From Limnochorda pilosa (lineage in GTDB: Bacteria > Bacillota > Limnochordia > Limnochordales > Limnochordaceae): a stretch of DNA of 64,000 nucleotides. The position numbers and the translations under genes are program-made. Under the pieces are notes generated by a model. The model saw nothing but the letters and a program-made list of their open reading frames with translations. It was not told where the DNA came from and ran no database searches. The DNA is taken from positions 3,162,001 to 3,226,000 of the forward strand of contig NZ_AP014924.1 of assembly GCF_001544015.1 (NCBI RefSeq). The letters run 5' to 3'. Shown piece by piece: positions 1 to 8,110 of this stretch (position 1 is its first letter; every line of letters starts with the position of its first letter).

Positions 1-426
1 CACCCGGGGTCCGTGGCCGTCTTCGCCGTGCAGGAGGGGCGGATCTGCCTGATCCGCCAGTTCCGCCCGGCCGCGGACGAGCCGCTGTGGGAGATCCCCG
101 CCGGCACCCGGGAAGAGGGGGAACGGCCCGAGGATTGCGCCCGGCGGGAGCTGGAGGAGGAGGCCGGGGTGGTCGCCAAGGAGCTCGAGCGCCTGGGCGA
201 GTTCTTCCTGGCTCCCGGCTACAGCACCGAACTGATGCACGTCTTCCTGGCCTTCAACCTCGCGGCCGGCCACGTGCACCGGGACCCGGGCGAGGTGATC
301 GACCGGGTGGAGTGGGTCCCGCTGGACACCTTCCGCAGCATGATCCGGCGGGGCGAGGTGCGCGACGCCAAGACCCTGGCCGCCTTCGCGCTCTTCGAGC
401 GCCGCCCCCAGAGCCCGCCGGCCTGA
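1..426 (+). CDS. Nudix hydrolase, ADP-ribose pyrophosphatase-like (5' partial)
   Basis: This is the C-terminal part of a Nudix hydrolase. The frame is open from base 1 and begins HPGSV, which in ADP-ribose pyrophosphatases lies inside the protein, so the true start is outside the window. The full Nudix box is present (G-x5-E-x7-REL-x-EE-x-GV, about residues 36-58), with the acidic residues that bind Mg2+. The family hydrolyses ADP-ribose and other nucleoside diphosphates linked to another group. The sequence ends in a short proline-rich tail. The exact substrate is inferred from family resemblance and could be another nucleotide-sugar. Confidence 0.9.
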   Translation, partial: HPGSVAVFAVQEGRICLIRQFRPAADEPLWEIPAGTREEGERPEDCARRELEEEAGVVAKELERLGEFFLAPGYSTELMHVFLAFNLAAGHVHRDPGEVIDRVEWVPLDTFRSMIRRGEVRDAKTLAAFALFERRPQSPPA

Positions 427-517
427 CCACCGGCGCCGGCCCTTCTCTTGGGTCTGAGCGCCCGCGGCTCTGCCCCGGCGGTCCCCCTCCCGTGCGGCCT
501 TCCCTGGCGAGCCGTGC

Positions 518-546
518 TTGCCCCGGCCTCCCATGGCTGGTAAAAT
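518..546 (+). promoter_or_regulatory. Predicted sigma-70-type promoter for the barrel protein gene
   Basis: A -35 element TTGCCC (518-523) and a -10 element TAAAAT (541-546) are separated by 17 bases, and a TG dinucleotide before the -10 makes it an extended type. The expected transcript start near 553 leaves a leader of about 30 nt before the GAGGGGAG ribosome site at 565-572. Confidence 0.55.
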
Positions 547-581
547 GGGCGCTGGGATCGGGTCGAGGGGAGCGACGCATC

Positions 582-1562
582 TTGCCCGCAGTCTATCCAG
601 CACCGGACGGCCCTCCATCTCCGAGGCGCTCCCGATGCCCCTCGCTCGCGCTCACCCTTTCCATCAGGTTGGGGATCCTGGTTCTTTCCGCCCTTCTCCC
701 CCTCCCGCCGGTCCACGCCAACCCCGTCACGGCCCGGGCCCTGGGCATGGGCAACGCCTTCACGGCCGTGGCCGAGGGCTTCCACGCCCTCTACTGGAAC
801 CCCGCCGGCCTGGCCGTCAACGGCTACGAGCTCTCCGCCGGCCTGGGCGGGCTGGCCCTGCCCCGCATCGGCGAGGTGATCGACACCTTCGAGGCAGGCA
901 ATCCCCAGGCCCTGACCGCGAGCCTGGAGACCTTCGCCGGCATCCGCCTGGGTCAGGCGGCCATCGGGGCCGCCCTCGAAGCGGAGACCGGTCAGGGTGA
1001 CCCAGACCTGCAGGTGCTCGACTGGTATGGCATCGGGGTCGGTTTTCCCCTCACCCCGCCCGAGGGGTGGTCCTTCCTCTCGGTGGGCATGACCCTGCGC
1101 CACCTCGCCCAGCGAACGGCGCGATCCGTCGCTTCGAGCATCGAGCTCTCGCCCGCAAGACAGGCAGAGCGGTTGGACCTGGGGGTCCTGGCCGAGCCCC
1201 AGCAGGGCCTGCGCGTCGGCCTCACCCTGCGCGACGTCTGGACCAGCGACGTGGCGCCGGACGCCCTCGAGCCCTCCGAGAGCCGGGTGGGGATCGCCTA
1301 CCAGCCCCAGGGCTGGAGCGCGGGGCTTCGTGCGGACCTCTCCACGGAAGGAACCCTCAGCTATGGAGTCGAATGGCCTGTAGACGCACGGGAACTCCTG
1401 AAGCTCCGGCTGGGCCAGCAGCTGGTCCCGGGCATGGAGGTCATGACCACGGCCGGGGCCGGGTTGCATTTGGGCCCCTTGCGCCTCGACGTGGCCGCGG
1501 GGCTCACCCGCCTGGATCCCGAGGCAACCCGGGTCCGCGCCGACCTCTCCGTCCAGTTCTAG
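582..1562 (+). CDS. Predicted outer-membrane beta-barrel protein (PorV/TraF-like family)
   Basis: The protein of about 326 residues has an N-terminal signal segment: a basic stretch (PRRSR), a hydrophobic core (LGILVLSALLPLPP) and a likely cut after VHA. The mature N-terminus carries ARALGMGNAFTA followed by ALYWNPAGLA. This signature belongs to exported barrel families such as PorV/PorQ, UPF0164 and TraF-like proteins. The rest consists of alternating amphipathic strands ending with a hydrophobic strand and a terminal F (SVQF), as in outer-membrane barrels. The TTG at 582 is chosen because GAGGGGAG lies 9 bases upstream and a promoter sits just before it. A TTG at 669 is the alternative but would remove the basic n-region. 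The cargo or partner is unknown. Confidence 0.65.
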   Translation: MPAVYPAPDGPPSPRRSRCPSLALTLSIRLGILVLSALLPLPPVHANPVTARALGMGNAFTAVAEGFHALYWNPAGLAVNGYELSAGLGGLALPRIGEVIDTFEAGNPQALTASLETFAGIRLGQAAIGAALEAETGQGDPDLQVLDWYGIGVGFPLTPPEGWSFLSVGMTLRHLAQRTARSVASSIELSPARQAERLDLGVLAEPQQGLRVGLTLRDVWTSDVAPDALEPSESRVGIAYQPQGWSAGLRADLSTEGTLSYGVEWPVDARELLKLRLGQQLVPGMEVMTTAGAGLHLGPLRLDVAAGLTRLDPEATRVRADLSVQF

Positions 1563-1607
1563 CCTGCCCCCGGGCTCCAGGACCGTCGAGAGGAGCGAAC
1601 CTTCGAG

Positions 1608-2804
1608 GTGGAACTGGCCCGCAGGATCGACCGGATCGAACCCTCCCCCACCCTGGCCATGAGCGCCCGGGCCCGCGCCCTCACGCAGCAGGGCGTGGAC
1701 GTGGTCGACCTCGGCGTGGGCGAGCCCGACTTCGACACGCCCGAGCCGATCAAGGAGGCCGCCGTCCGCGCCCTCCGCGACGGCCGGACCAAGTACACGG
1801 CCTCGGCCGGGATCCCCGAGCTGCGAGAGGCCATTGCGCAGAAGCTCCGGCGGGAGAACGGCCTGCCCTACGCCCGGGAGGACGTGCTGGTGACGGTGGG
1901 GGCCAAGCACGCCGTCTACCTGGCCCTGCAGGCCCTCTGCAACCCGGGCGACCGGGTGCTCCTTCCCGCCCCCTACTGGGTGAGCTACGCGGAGCAGGTG
2001 CGCCTGGTGGACGCCGAGCCCGTCTTCCTGCCCACCCGGGAGGAGGACGGTTTCAAGCTCACCCCGGAGACCCTGGCGGCCCACGTCGCCGGCGCCAGGG
2101 CGCTGATCCTGAACTCGCCCAACAACCCGACGGGCGCGGTCTACACGCCCCAGGAGCTCGGAGCCCTGGGCGAGGTGCTGGATCGGGAGCCGGGCTGCTG
2201 GCTCCTCTCCGACGAGATCTACGAACCCTTCGTCTACGACGGCGCCCGCCACGCAAGCCTCCTCGCGCTCCGTCCCGAGCTGCGGGAGCGCGCGGTCCTC
2301 ATCCACGGTTTCTCCAAGACGTACGCCATGACCGGCTGGCGGCTGGGCTACGCGGCGGGGCCCCGGCCCCTGGTGGCGGCCATGGTCAACCTCCAGAGCC
2401 ACTCCACCTCCAACGCCACCTCCTTCGCCCAGGTTGCCGCCGTGGAGGCGCTCCAGGGCTCGCAGAGGCCGGTGGAGGAGATGGTGCGGGTCTTCCAACA
2501 GCGGCGGGACCTGCTCCTGTCGGGCCTGGCGCGGCTCCCCGGGCTCCGCTGCACCCGCCCCGCGGGAGCTTTCTACCTCTTTCCCAACGTGTCGGGGGTC
2601 TTCGGCCGGTCTTACCGGGGTGAGGTCGTGCACGGCAGCCAGGACCTGGCCGAGCGATTGCTGGACGGCGTGGCCACCGCCACCGTGCCTGGGACCGCCT
2701 TCGGCACCGAGGGCTACCTGCGGCTCTCGTACGCAGCCTCCACCGAGCGCCTGGAGGAGGGCCTTCATCGGCTGAACGCCTTCTGGGAGGAGACTGAACC
2801 ATGA
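1608..2804 (+). CDS. PLP-dependent class I/II aminotransferase, aspartate aminotransferase-like
   Basis: This cytosolic fold-type I aminotransferase of 398 residues resembles the aspartate/aromatic subgroup Ib. The N-terminal motif GVDVVDLGVGEPDFDTP, the NSPNNPTG loop, DEIYE, and the PLP lysine in HGFSKTYAMTGWRLGY (about residues 230-245) are intact, and the C-terminal region has LRLSYA with the substrate-carboxylate arginine. The GTG start at 1608 follows GAGAGGAG at 1588-1595. Its TGA overlaps the ATG of the 28-codon reading frame that follows (ATGA), so the two are probably co-translated. The amino donor cannot be decided from sequence alone. Confidence 0.9.
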   Translation: MELARRIDRIEPSPTLAMSARARALTQQGVDVVDLGVGEPDFDTPEPIKEAAVRALRDGRTKYTASAGIPELREAIAQKLRRENGLPYAREDVLVTVGAKHAVYLALQALCNPGDRVLLPAPYWVSYAEQVRLVDAEPVFLPTREEDGFKLTPETLAAHVAGARALILNSPNNPTGAVYTPQELGALGEVLDREPGCWLLSDEIYEPFVYDGARHASLLALRPELRERAVLIHGFSKTYAMTGWRLGYAAGPRPLVAAMVNLQSHSTSNATSFAQVAAVEALQGSQRPVEEMVRVFQQRRDLLLSGLARLPGLRCTRPAGAFYLFPNVSGVFGRSYRGEVVHGSQDLAERLLDGVATATVPGTAFGTEGYLRLSYAASTERLEEGLHRLNAFWEETEP

Positions 2805-2887
2805 ACGAGCGGCTGAACTGGACCTACTTCATCGTGGGCTTTGGCATCCTGGCCCTGGCCGGGCTGGTGCTGCACATCGTCATCTAG
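2801..2887 (+). CDS. 28-residue single-span membrane microprotein
   Basis: An ATG overlaps the stop of the preceding aminotransferase by 4 nt and opens a 28-codon frame. The product has a short polar start (MNERLNW) and one hydrophobic stretch of about 20 residues (residues 8-28) ending in HIVI. It has the look of a real single-pass microprotein: translational coupling, a clean transmembrane segment, and a stop straight after it. No family is recognised. It may tether or modulate the aminotransferase or act independently; nothing in the sequence decides this. Confidence 0.5.
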   Translation: MNERLNWTYFIVGFGILALAGLVLHIVI

Positions 2888-2966
2888 CGTCGCGGCGGGT
2901 GGAGCTGGGGGCCTTCCGGTGCGACGCGTCATCAGCCGGGTCGGACCGGCGGGAGCCGGACCGCCT

Positions 2967-3251
2967 TCAGACGGCGGCCGGCTCCGAGCTTTCCCCCGCA
3001 GCGTGCGACGCATCGCCCTCGCCGTGGGAGTCGGCCTCCCCCGCAGCACCGTTCTTCCTGGACGCGTTCCGGCCCGAGCGGGAGTCGGTGACGTAGAATC
3101 CGGACCCCTTGAAGACGAGTCCCACGTTCCGGCTGATCAGCCGCTGGACGGGCTGGCCGCACGTGGGGCACGCCGCCAGGGGTTCCTCGGTGATCCGCTG
3201 CACCGCTTCGAAGGTGCCGCAGTGGGGGCACCGGTACTCGTACGTCGGCAT
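2967..3251 (-). CDS. FmdB/regulatory-protein-type zinc ribbon protein
   Basis: The 94-residue protein begins MPTYEYRCPHCG and has a second CPTCG about 20 residues later, giving the four-cysteine zinc ribbon of the FmdB family. After the ribbon comes the family's conserved stretch LISRNVGLVFKGSGFYVTD, then a low-complexity tail rich in G, A, S and E. Of two nearby ATGs the one at 3251 is preferred, because GAGG lies 8 bases upstream of it but only 2 from the other. FmdB proteins were first linked to formamidase regulation, but their general role is unsettled. A consensus promoter lies just upstream. Confidence 0.9.
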   Translation of the reverse strand: MPTYEYRCPHCGTFEAVQRITEEPLAACPTCGQPVQRLISRNVGLVFKGSGFYVTDSRSGRNASRKNGAAGEADSHGEGDASHAAGESSEPAAV

Positions 3252-3290
3252 GTGCATCGCCTCGTTCTGGAATGTGGGCCAACGGTAACG

Positions 3291-3319
3291 ATTATAGCCG
3301 GGCGACGGGCCTCTGAAAA
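3291..3319 (-). promoter_or_regulatory. Predicted promoter of the FmdB-type gene
   Basis: On the minus strand a perfect -10 TATAAT (3296-3291) lies 17 bases after TTTTCA (3319-3314), which matches the -35 consensus at four of six positions. The start codon at 3251 is about 33 nt downstream of the expected transcript start. Confidence 0.6.
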
Positions 3320-3442
3320 GACCGCCGGGGAGGCTGGGCTCGGCTGGAGTCCAGCGCCCGCACCTCGCGAGGCGTGGCAAGAGGCCATGCGCGAGGTGTG
3401 GGGTCCCTAAGACAGAGGTCGCCGAGATCGCGAGAACGAGGG

Positions 3443-4522
3443 CTACAGGAGCTCCATCTCCCCCTCGTCCGCCAGGAGCGCGGCGACCTCGCGCAGGGTG
3501 GGCAGGGCGGGGATCGCCCCGTACCGGGTGGTGGTGAGGGCCCCCACCGCCTGAGCGAAGCGGGTGGCACCCGCCCAGCCGTCGCGGTCCAGGGTGCGGG
3601 CCCTGGCCAGCGGCGTGACCCGCTCCTTCCGCGCCGCCCGCCAGATCCAGTGGAGCAGGCCTGCCACGAAGCCGTCGCCCGCGCCCGTGGCGTCCCTGGC
3701 CTCCACCCTGAAGGGCCCGACGAAGCTCCAGCCGGCCCGCGTCTGTACCGCCGCCCCCTTGCGCCCGAAGGTGACCACGACGGCCACCAGCCCCGGCAGG
3801 GCTTCCAGGAGCTCGGCGGCCCCTGCCTCGCAGGCCGCCGGCTCAGGCTCCCGGTCGGGGGGCTCGAAACGGGCTCCCTCCCCCACCAGGAAGGCCAGCT
3901 CGGAGGCGCTCACCTTGAGGATGTGCGTCCATGGCAGGGCGGAGCGGATGCCCCGGTGGGCCTCCGACGGCCCCGGCCAGAGGGGCTCGCGCAGGTTGGG
4001 GTCGTAGGAGACCAGCGCGCCCCCCTCGTGGGCCCAGCCCAGGGCCGTGAGCGTGGCGCTCCGCGCCGGCTCCGCGATGAGGCTGATGGAGCCGTGATGG
4101 AAGATGGGCGCGGCGGCGAGGGTGGAGGGTTCCAGGTCTTCGGGGCGAAGGAGCGTGTCGGCGCCGGGCTCCCGGTAGAAGAGGAAGTCCCGCTCGCCAT
4201 CGGCCTGCAGGGCAACGAAGGCCAGGGTGGTCCTTGCCTCGGCCGTGAAGCGCACCTGGTCCACCTGGACGCCGGCGGCCGCCAGGACCTGGACCGCCTT
4301 CCGGCCGAAGGCGTCGTCGCCCACCTTGCCGATGAAGCGGCACCGGTCGCCCAGGCGGGCGAGACCCGCGGCCACGTTGGCGGGCGCCCCTCCCGTCGCC
4401 GGGCGGAAGGCCGCCACCTCTGCCAGGGGCACACCCACCGGGTCGGGCACCATGTCGATCAGCAGCTCGCCCAGGCAGGCGGCTGGAATCCCTTCTCGGG
4501 CATCGGCGACGGACTCCGGCAC
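3443..4522 (-). CDS. PfkB-family sugar kinase, fructokinase-like
   Basis: This 359-residue ribokinase-type kinase phosphorylates a sugar with ATP in the cytosol. The N-terminal PfkB signature (GGAPANVAAGLARLG) and the C-terminal one (DATGAGDGFVAGLL) are complete; the aspartate of GAGD is the catalytic base. The opening CLGELLIDMVP resembles bacterial fructokinases, so fructose is the best guess at substrate. The GTG at 4522 is chosen because AAAGGAGG (4531-4538) sits 8 bases upstream. It follows the protease gene on the same strand, but its own strong ribosome site suggests independent initiation. Confidence 0.88.
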   Translation of the reverse strand: MPESVADAREGIPAACLGELLIDMVPDPVGVPLAEVAAFRPATGGAPANVAAGLARLGDRCRFIGKVGDDAFGRKAVQVLAAAGVQVDQVRFTAEARTTLAFVALQADGERDFLFYREPGADTLLRPEDLEPSTLAAAPIFHHGSISLIAEPARSATLTALGWAHEGGALVSYDPNLREPLWPGPSEAHRGIRSALPWTHILKVSASELAFLVGEGARFEPPDREPEPAACEAGAAELLEALPGLVAVVVTFGRKGAAVQTRAGWSFVGPFRVEARDATGAGDGFVAGLLHWIWRAARKERVTPLARARTLDRDGWAGATRFAQAVGALTTTRYGAIPALPTLREVAALLADEGEMELL

Positions 4523-4599
4523 GGGCGGAGCCTCCTTTGGCTGCCGGTGCAGGAGCGCCCGGCCAGGCTCGGGGGCATAGGGGTCGCAGGCGCGGCGCC

Positions 4600-5541
4600 T
4601 CAGCCCCGCAGCGCGGCCGGGGTGACCCACACCCTCAGTCTCTCGCCCCGACGCAACACTTCCACTGGAACCTGCCGGCGTCCTGCCCGCTGGACCGCGG
4701 CCTGGATCTCCTCGGGGGTCGAGACGGGCTCCGCGTTCACCGAGAGGATGACGTCCAGGGGTTCCAGGCCCGCGGCATGGGCGGGTGTGCCCGGGAAGAC
4801 CTGCAGCACCAGGAAGCCGAGGCTTCCGTCCTCCAGCATCTGGGGAACGCCGCTGAGGCCCAGGTAGAGCCGGTCCGACCGGCCGGTCCGCTCGACCTGC
4901 CCGCCGTCCACCCGCTCCAGGAAGCGGGCGACCGTGGCCGCCGGGATCGCGAACCCGATCCCCTGAGCGCCCGAGATCATCGCGGTGTTGAGGCCCACCA
5001 ACCGCCCGGCGGAATCCACCAGCGGCCCGCCGCTGTTGCCGGGGTTGATGGACGCGTCGGTCTGGATCAGGTCCGTCATCTCACCCAGGGGCGACTGGAG
5101 CGAGCGGCCCGTGGCCGAGATGACCCCCGCGGTCACCGTGGACTCGAGGCCCAGCGGGTTGCCGATGGCCACCACCAGCTGGCCCACCCGGGGTGGCCGG
5201 GTGCTCAGCTCCACCTGCCGGAGCCCGCCCAGGTGCGTTTCCAGGACCGCCAGATCCTGGCCGGGGTCCGAGGCGAGGACCCGCGCCGTGGCGCGGCGCC
5301 CGTCCTGCAGGCCGATCTCCACCGTCTCCGACTCGGCGACCACGTGGCTGTTGGTGACGATGCGGCCCCGCGCCGCCTCCACCACCACCCCCGATCCCAA
5401 TCCCTGCCTGGGCGGCACCAGGCCGAAGAAGGCCGCCGGCGCCCTCTGGGTGCGCACCTGAACCACGGCCGGCCCGGCCACCTGGGTGGCGTGCATCACC
5501 GCTTCCGAGTACGCATCCATGATCTCCCGTTCCTGATCCAT
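4600..5541 (-). CDS. htrA: HtrA-like trypsin-fold serine protease with one PDZ domain
   Basis: The protein of 313 residues has the S1C catalytic triad: His in TNSHVVAE, Asp in QDLAVLET and Ser in GNSGGPLVD. A single PDZ domain follows (GFLVLQVFPGTPAHAAGLEPLDVILSVN). HtrA proteins degrade misfolded proteins, usually outside the cytoplasmic membrane. From the start at 5541, supported by AGGAGGG 6 bases upstream, there is no signal peptide or transmembrane helix: the N-terminus is MDQEREIMDAYSEAV. The protein is therefore predicted to be soluble and perhaps cytosolic, unlike most HtrA enzymes. An in-frame ATG further upstream would not add a hydrophobic segment. Confidence 0.87.
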   Translation of the reverse strand: MDQEREIMDAYSEAVMHATQVAGPAVVQVRTQRAPAAFFGLVPPRQGLGSGVVVEAARGRIVTNSHVVAESETVEIGLQDGRRATARVLASDPGQDLAVLETHLGGLRQVELSTRPPRVGQLVVAIGNPLGLESTVTAGVISATGRSLQSPLGEMTDLIQTDASINPGNSGGPLVDSAGRLVGLNTAMISGAQGIGFAIPAATVARFLERVDGGQVERTGRSDRLYLGLSGVPQMLEDGSLGFLVLQVFPGTPAHAAGLEPLDVILSVNAEPVSTPEEIQAAVQRAGRRQVPVEVLRRGERLRVWVTPAALRG

Positions 5542-5578
5542 GCCCAACCCTCCTGACCTTCCTTGACCTTTGCGGTGC

Positions 5579-5607
5579 ATTATATGCGTCCAAGCCGAAA
5601 GGGTCAA
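5579..5607 (-). promoter_or_regulatory. Strong predicted promoter of the HtrA-like gene
   Basis: On the minus strand TTGACC (5607-5602) and a perfect TATAAT (5584-5579) are separated by exactly 17 bases. The coding start at 5541 is about 30 nt from the expected transcript start. Confidence 0.75.
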
Positions 5608-5691
5608 GCTTTTCGAGGGAGCCCCGGCGGGCTGGCGTCGAGCCCCCGATCCGATCAGGCCGGCGGCTCACGCCGGGCAACACGTTCGCCC

Positions 5692-5720
5692 TTGACACGA
5701 GGACCCGGGCTTTCTACACT
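5692..5720 (+). promoter_or_regulatory. Strong predicted promoter of copA
   Basis: TTGACA (5692-5697, perfect consensus) and TACACT (5715-5720) are separated by 17 bases. The transcript should start near 5727, just before the inverted repeat at 5738-5752. Confidence 0.75.
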
Positions 5721-5737
5721 GTGGGTGCGCCGTGCGA

Positions 5738-5752
5738 TACCCGTGTAGGGTA
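5738..5752 (+). promoter_or_regulatory. Candidate CsoR-type copper operator
   Basis: TACCC (5738-5742) and its inverted copy GGGTA (5748-5752) flank a 5-base spacer, just downstream of the copA promoter. This TACCC-N5-GGGTA arrangement matches the half-sites described for the copper-sensing repressor CsoR, which releases DNA when it binds Cu(I). No csoR gene is present in this window, so the regulator would be encoded elsewhere. Confidence 0.55.
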
Positions 5753-5782
5753 CTCACGGCCACTGGGACGGAGGCGAGGCGG

Positions 5783-8068
5783 ATGGCCGAACGGACGGAG
5801 GAAGCCACCGCCCAGGTGCGCCTGGGCATCGTCGGGATGACCTGCGCGAGCTGCTCAGCCCGGGTGGAGCGGGCCCTCACCAAGCTCCCCGGTGTGGTCA
5901 CGGCCAGCGTCAACCTGGCCACGGACCAGGCGACCGTCACCTTCGAGACGGGTGCGGTGGACCTGGAGGCCATGCAGCGGGCGGTGCAGGACGCGGGCTA
6001 TCAGGCCCACCCCGTACACGAGGTGGGGCAGGCCGGCGCCGACACCGAGCGGGAGGCCCGAGAGCGCGAGATCCGGCGGCAGGAGCGTGCCTTCGGGCTG
6101 GGTGCGGTGCTGTCGGTGCCCCTCCTGGCCAGCATGGTGCTCCACGCGGCCGGCGTGGGCGGGACCCTGGCGCACCTGCTGGGAAACGGCTGGGTCCAGC
6201 TGGCTCTGGCCACCCCGGTCCAGTTCGTCTCCGGCTGGCAGTTCTACAAGGACTCCTACCACAACCTGAAGAGCCGGAACGCCAACATGTCGGTGCTGGT
6301 GGCCCTGGGCACCTCCGCCGCCTACTTCTACAGCCTGGCCGCCCTCCTGCGGCCGGACCTGGGGATCCCGGGCCTCTACTTCGAGACCAGCGCCGTGCTC
6401 ATCACCCTGGTGCTGCTGGGCAAGCTCCTGGAGGCCCGGGCCAAGGGCCGGACCTCCGAGGCCATCCGGAAGCTCATGGGTCTCCAGCCCCGCACGGCCC
6501 GGGTGATCCGCGCCGGATCCGAGCAGGAGATCCCCATCGACCAGGTGCAGGTGGGCGACCGGGTGGTGGTGCGTCCGGGCGAGCGGATCCCCGTGGACGG
6601 CACCGTCGTCTCGGGCGCCTCGACGGTGGACGAATCGATGCTGACGGGCGAGAGCCTTCCCGTGGAGAAGCAGCCGGGCGACGCGGTGGTGGGCGGCACG
6701 GTGAACAAGCAGGGCACCTTCCAGTTCGAGGCGACCCGCGTGGGGGCCGAAACGGCGCTGGCCCAGATCATCCGGGTGGTGGAGGAGGCCCAGGCGTCCA
6801 AGGCGCCCATCCAGCGCCTGGCCGACGTGGTCTCGAACTACTTCGTGCCGGCCGTGGTCGGCATCAGCCTGGTCACCTTCGCGGTCTGGTACCTCACGGG
6901 GGGCGATTTCACCGCCTCCCTGCTGGCCATGACTGCGGTGCTGGTCATCGCCTGCCCCTGCGCCCTCGGGCTCGCCACGCCCACGGCCATCATGGTGGGC
7001 ACGGGCCTCGGCGCGGAGCACGGCATCCTCTTCAAGGGCGGCGAGCACCTGGAGCGGGCCCACGAGCTCCAGGCGCTGGTCCTGGACAAGACGGGCACCA
7101 TCACCCGGGGCGAGCCCCGGCTCACCCGGGTGGAGGCCCTGGAGGGGTGGACCGCTTCGGACCTCCTGCGCGTGGCGGCCTCCGCGGAACGGCGTTCGGA
7201 GCACCCGCTGGCGACCGCCGTCGTCGCCCACGCCCAGGAGGAGGGCCTGGCGCTGTCCGAGCCCGAAGGCTTCGAGGCGCTGCCGGGCCGGGGCGTCTCG
7301 GCCCAGGTGGAGGGTCGCCGGGTGCTGGTGGGCACCCGCCGGCTTCTGGAGGATGAGGGTGCGGCGACCGGTTCCCTGGAGGAGCTCCGTCTGGAACTGG
7401 AGGCAGCCGGGCAGACGGCCATGCTGATCGCGGTGGACGGGCACCCGGCGGGCCTGGTGGCCGTGGCCGACACGGTGAAGCCCGGCGCCGCCGATGCTGT
7501 CGCCGCCCTGCGGGAGATGGGCCTCGAGGTCTGGATGCTGACGGGCGACAACGCCCGCACGGCCAGGGCCATCGCCCAGCAGGTGGGCATCGATCCCGAC
7601 CATGTCCTGGCCGAGGTGCTCCCCGAGCAGAAGGCCGACCAGGTGCAGGCCCTTCGGGACCGGGGCCTCAAGGTGGGGATGGTGGGCGACGGCATCAACG
7701 ACGCCCCCGCCCTGGTGGCCGCGGACTTGGGGATCGCCATCGGCACCGGGACGGACGTGGCCATCGAGGCGGCGGACGTGACCCTCATGCGGGGCGAGCT
7801 GATGGGGATCGTCTCGGCCATCCGCCTGAGCCGCCAGACCATCCGGAAGATCCGGCAGAACCTGTTCTGGGCGCTGATCTACAACTCGCTGGGGATCCCC
7901 CTCGCCGCCCTGGGTCTCCTGAGCCCCATCATCGCCGGCGCGGCCATGGCCTTCAGCTCGGTCTCGGTCGTGACCAACTCGACGCTGCTCAAGCGGTACG
8001 ACCCCACCCGCGCCCTCTCCCGGCCGGCCGCCCTCGGGCCCCGGCTGGGCGAGGAACCCGGCCGGTAG
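5783..8068 (+). CDS. copA: Copper-translocating P1B-type ATPase
   Basis: The 761-residue pump exports Cu(I) across the cytoplasmic membrane with ATP. One N-terminal heavy-metal domain carries GMTCASC (about residues 18-24). The membrane metal site CPC is near residue 391, the phosphorylated aspartate is in DKTGT near residue 435, and the nucleotide domain has SEHPLATA and [10 protein letters not shown]. The last membrane helices carry [10 protein letters not shown] and SSVSVVTNS, the signature of the Cu(I) group P1B-1. The ATG at 5783 is preferred over one 17 codons upstream because GGAGGCGAGG precedes it, and because the upstream codon lies on the candidate operator. A weak 6-bp hairpin (8090-8108) separates it from the convergent SDR gene. 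Confidence 0.96.
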   Translation: MAERTEEATAQVRLGIVGMTCASCSARVERALTKLPGVVTASVNLATDQATVTFETGAVDLEAMQRAVQDAGYQAHPVHEVGQAGADTEREAREREIRRQERAFGLGAVLSVPLLASMVLHAAGVGGTLAHLLGNGWVQLALATPVQFVSGWQFYKDSYHNLKSRNANMSVLVALGTSAAYFYSLAALLRPDLGIPGLYFETSAVLITLVLLGKLLEARAKGRTSEAIRKLMGLQPRTARVIRAGSEQEIPIDQVQVGDRVVVRPGERIPVDGTVVSGASTVDESMLTGESLPVEKQPGDAVVGGTVNKQGTFQFEATRVGAETALAQIIRVVEEAQASKAPIQRLADVVSNYFVPAVVGISLVTFAVWYLTGGDFTASLLAMTAVLVIACPCALGLATPTAIMVGTGLGAEHGILFKGGEHLERAHELQALVLDKTGTITRGEPRLTRVEALEGWTASDLLRVAASAERRSEHPLATAVVAHAQEEGLALSEPEGFEALPGRGVSAQVEGRRVLVGTRRLLEDEGAATGSLEELRLELEAAGQTAMLIAVDGHPAGLVAVADTVKPGAADAVAALREMGLEVWMLTGDNARTARAIAQQVGIDPDHVLAEVLPEQKADQVQALRDRGLKVGMVGDGINDAPALVAADLGIAIGTGTDVAIEAADVTLMRGELMGIVSAIRLSRQTIRKIRQNLFWALIYNSLGIPLAALGLLSPIIAGAAMAFSSVSVVTNSTLLKRYDPTRALSRPAALGPRLGEEPGR

Positions 8069-8110
8069 CGCCGGCTGCCGCGTTCGGCGCGAGTCGGTTC
8101 CGGACTCGTC

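Noticed and set aside
219-2768. An 849-codon minus-strand open frame opposite the barrel and aminotransferase genes
   Set aside because: It is the antisense of well-supported genes, and its product has no family features.
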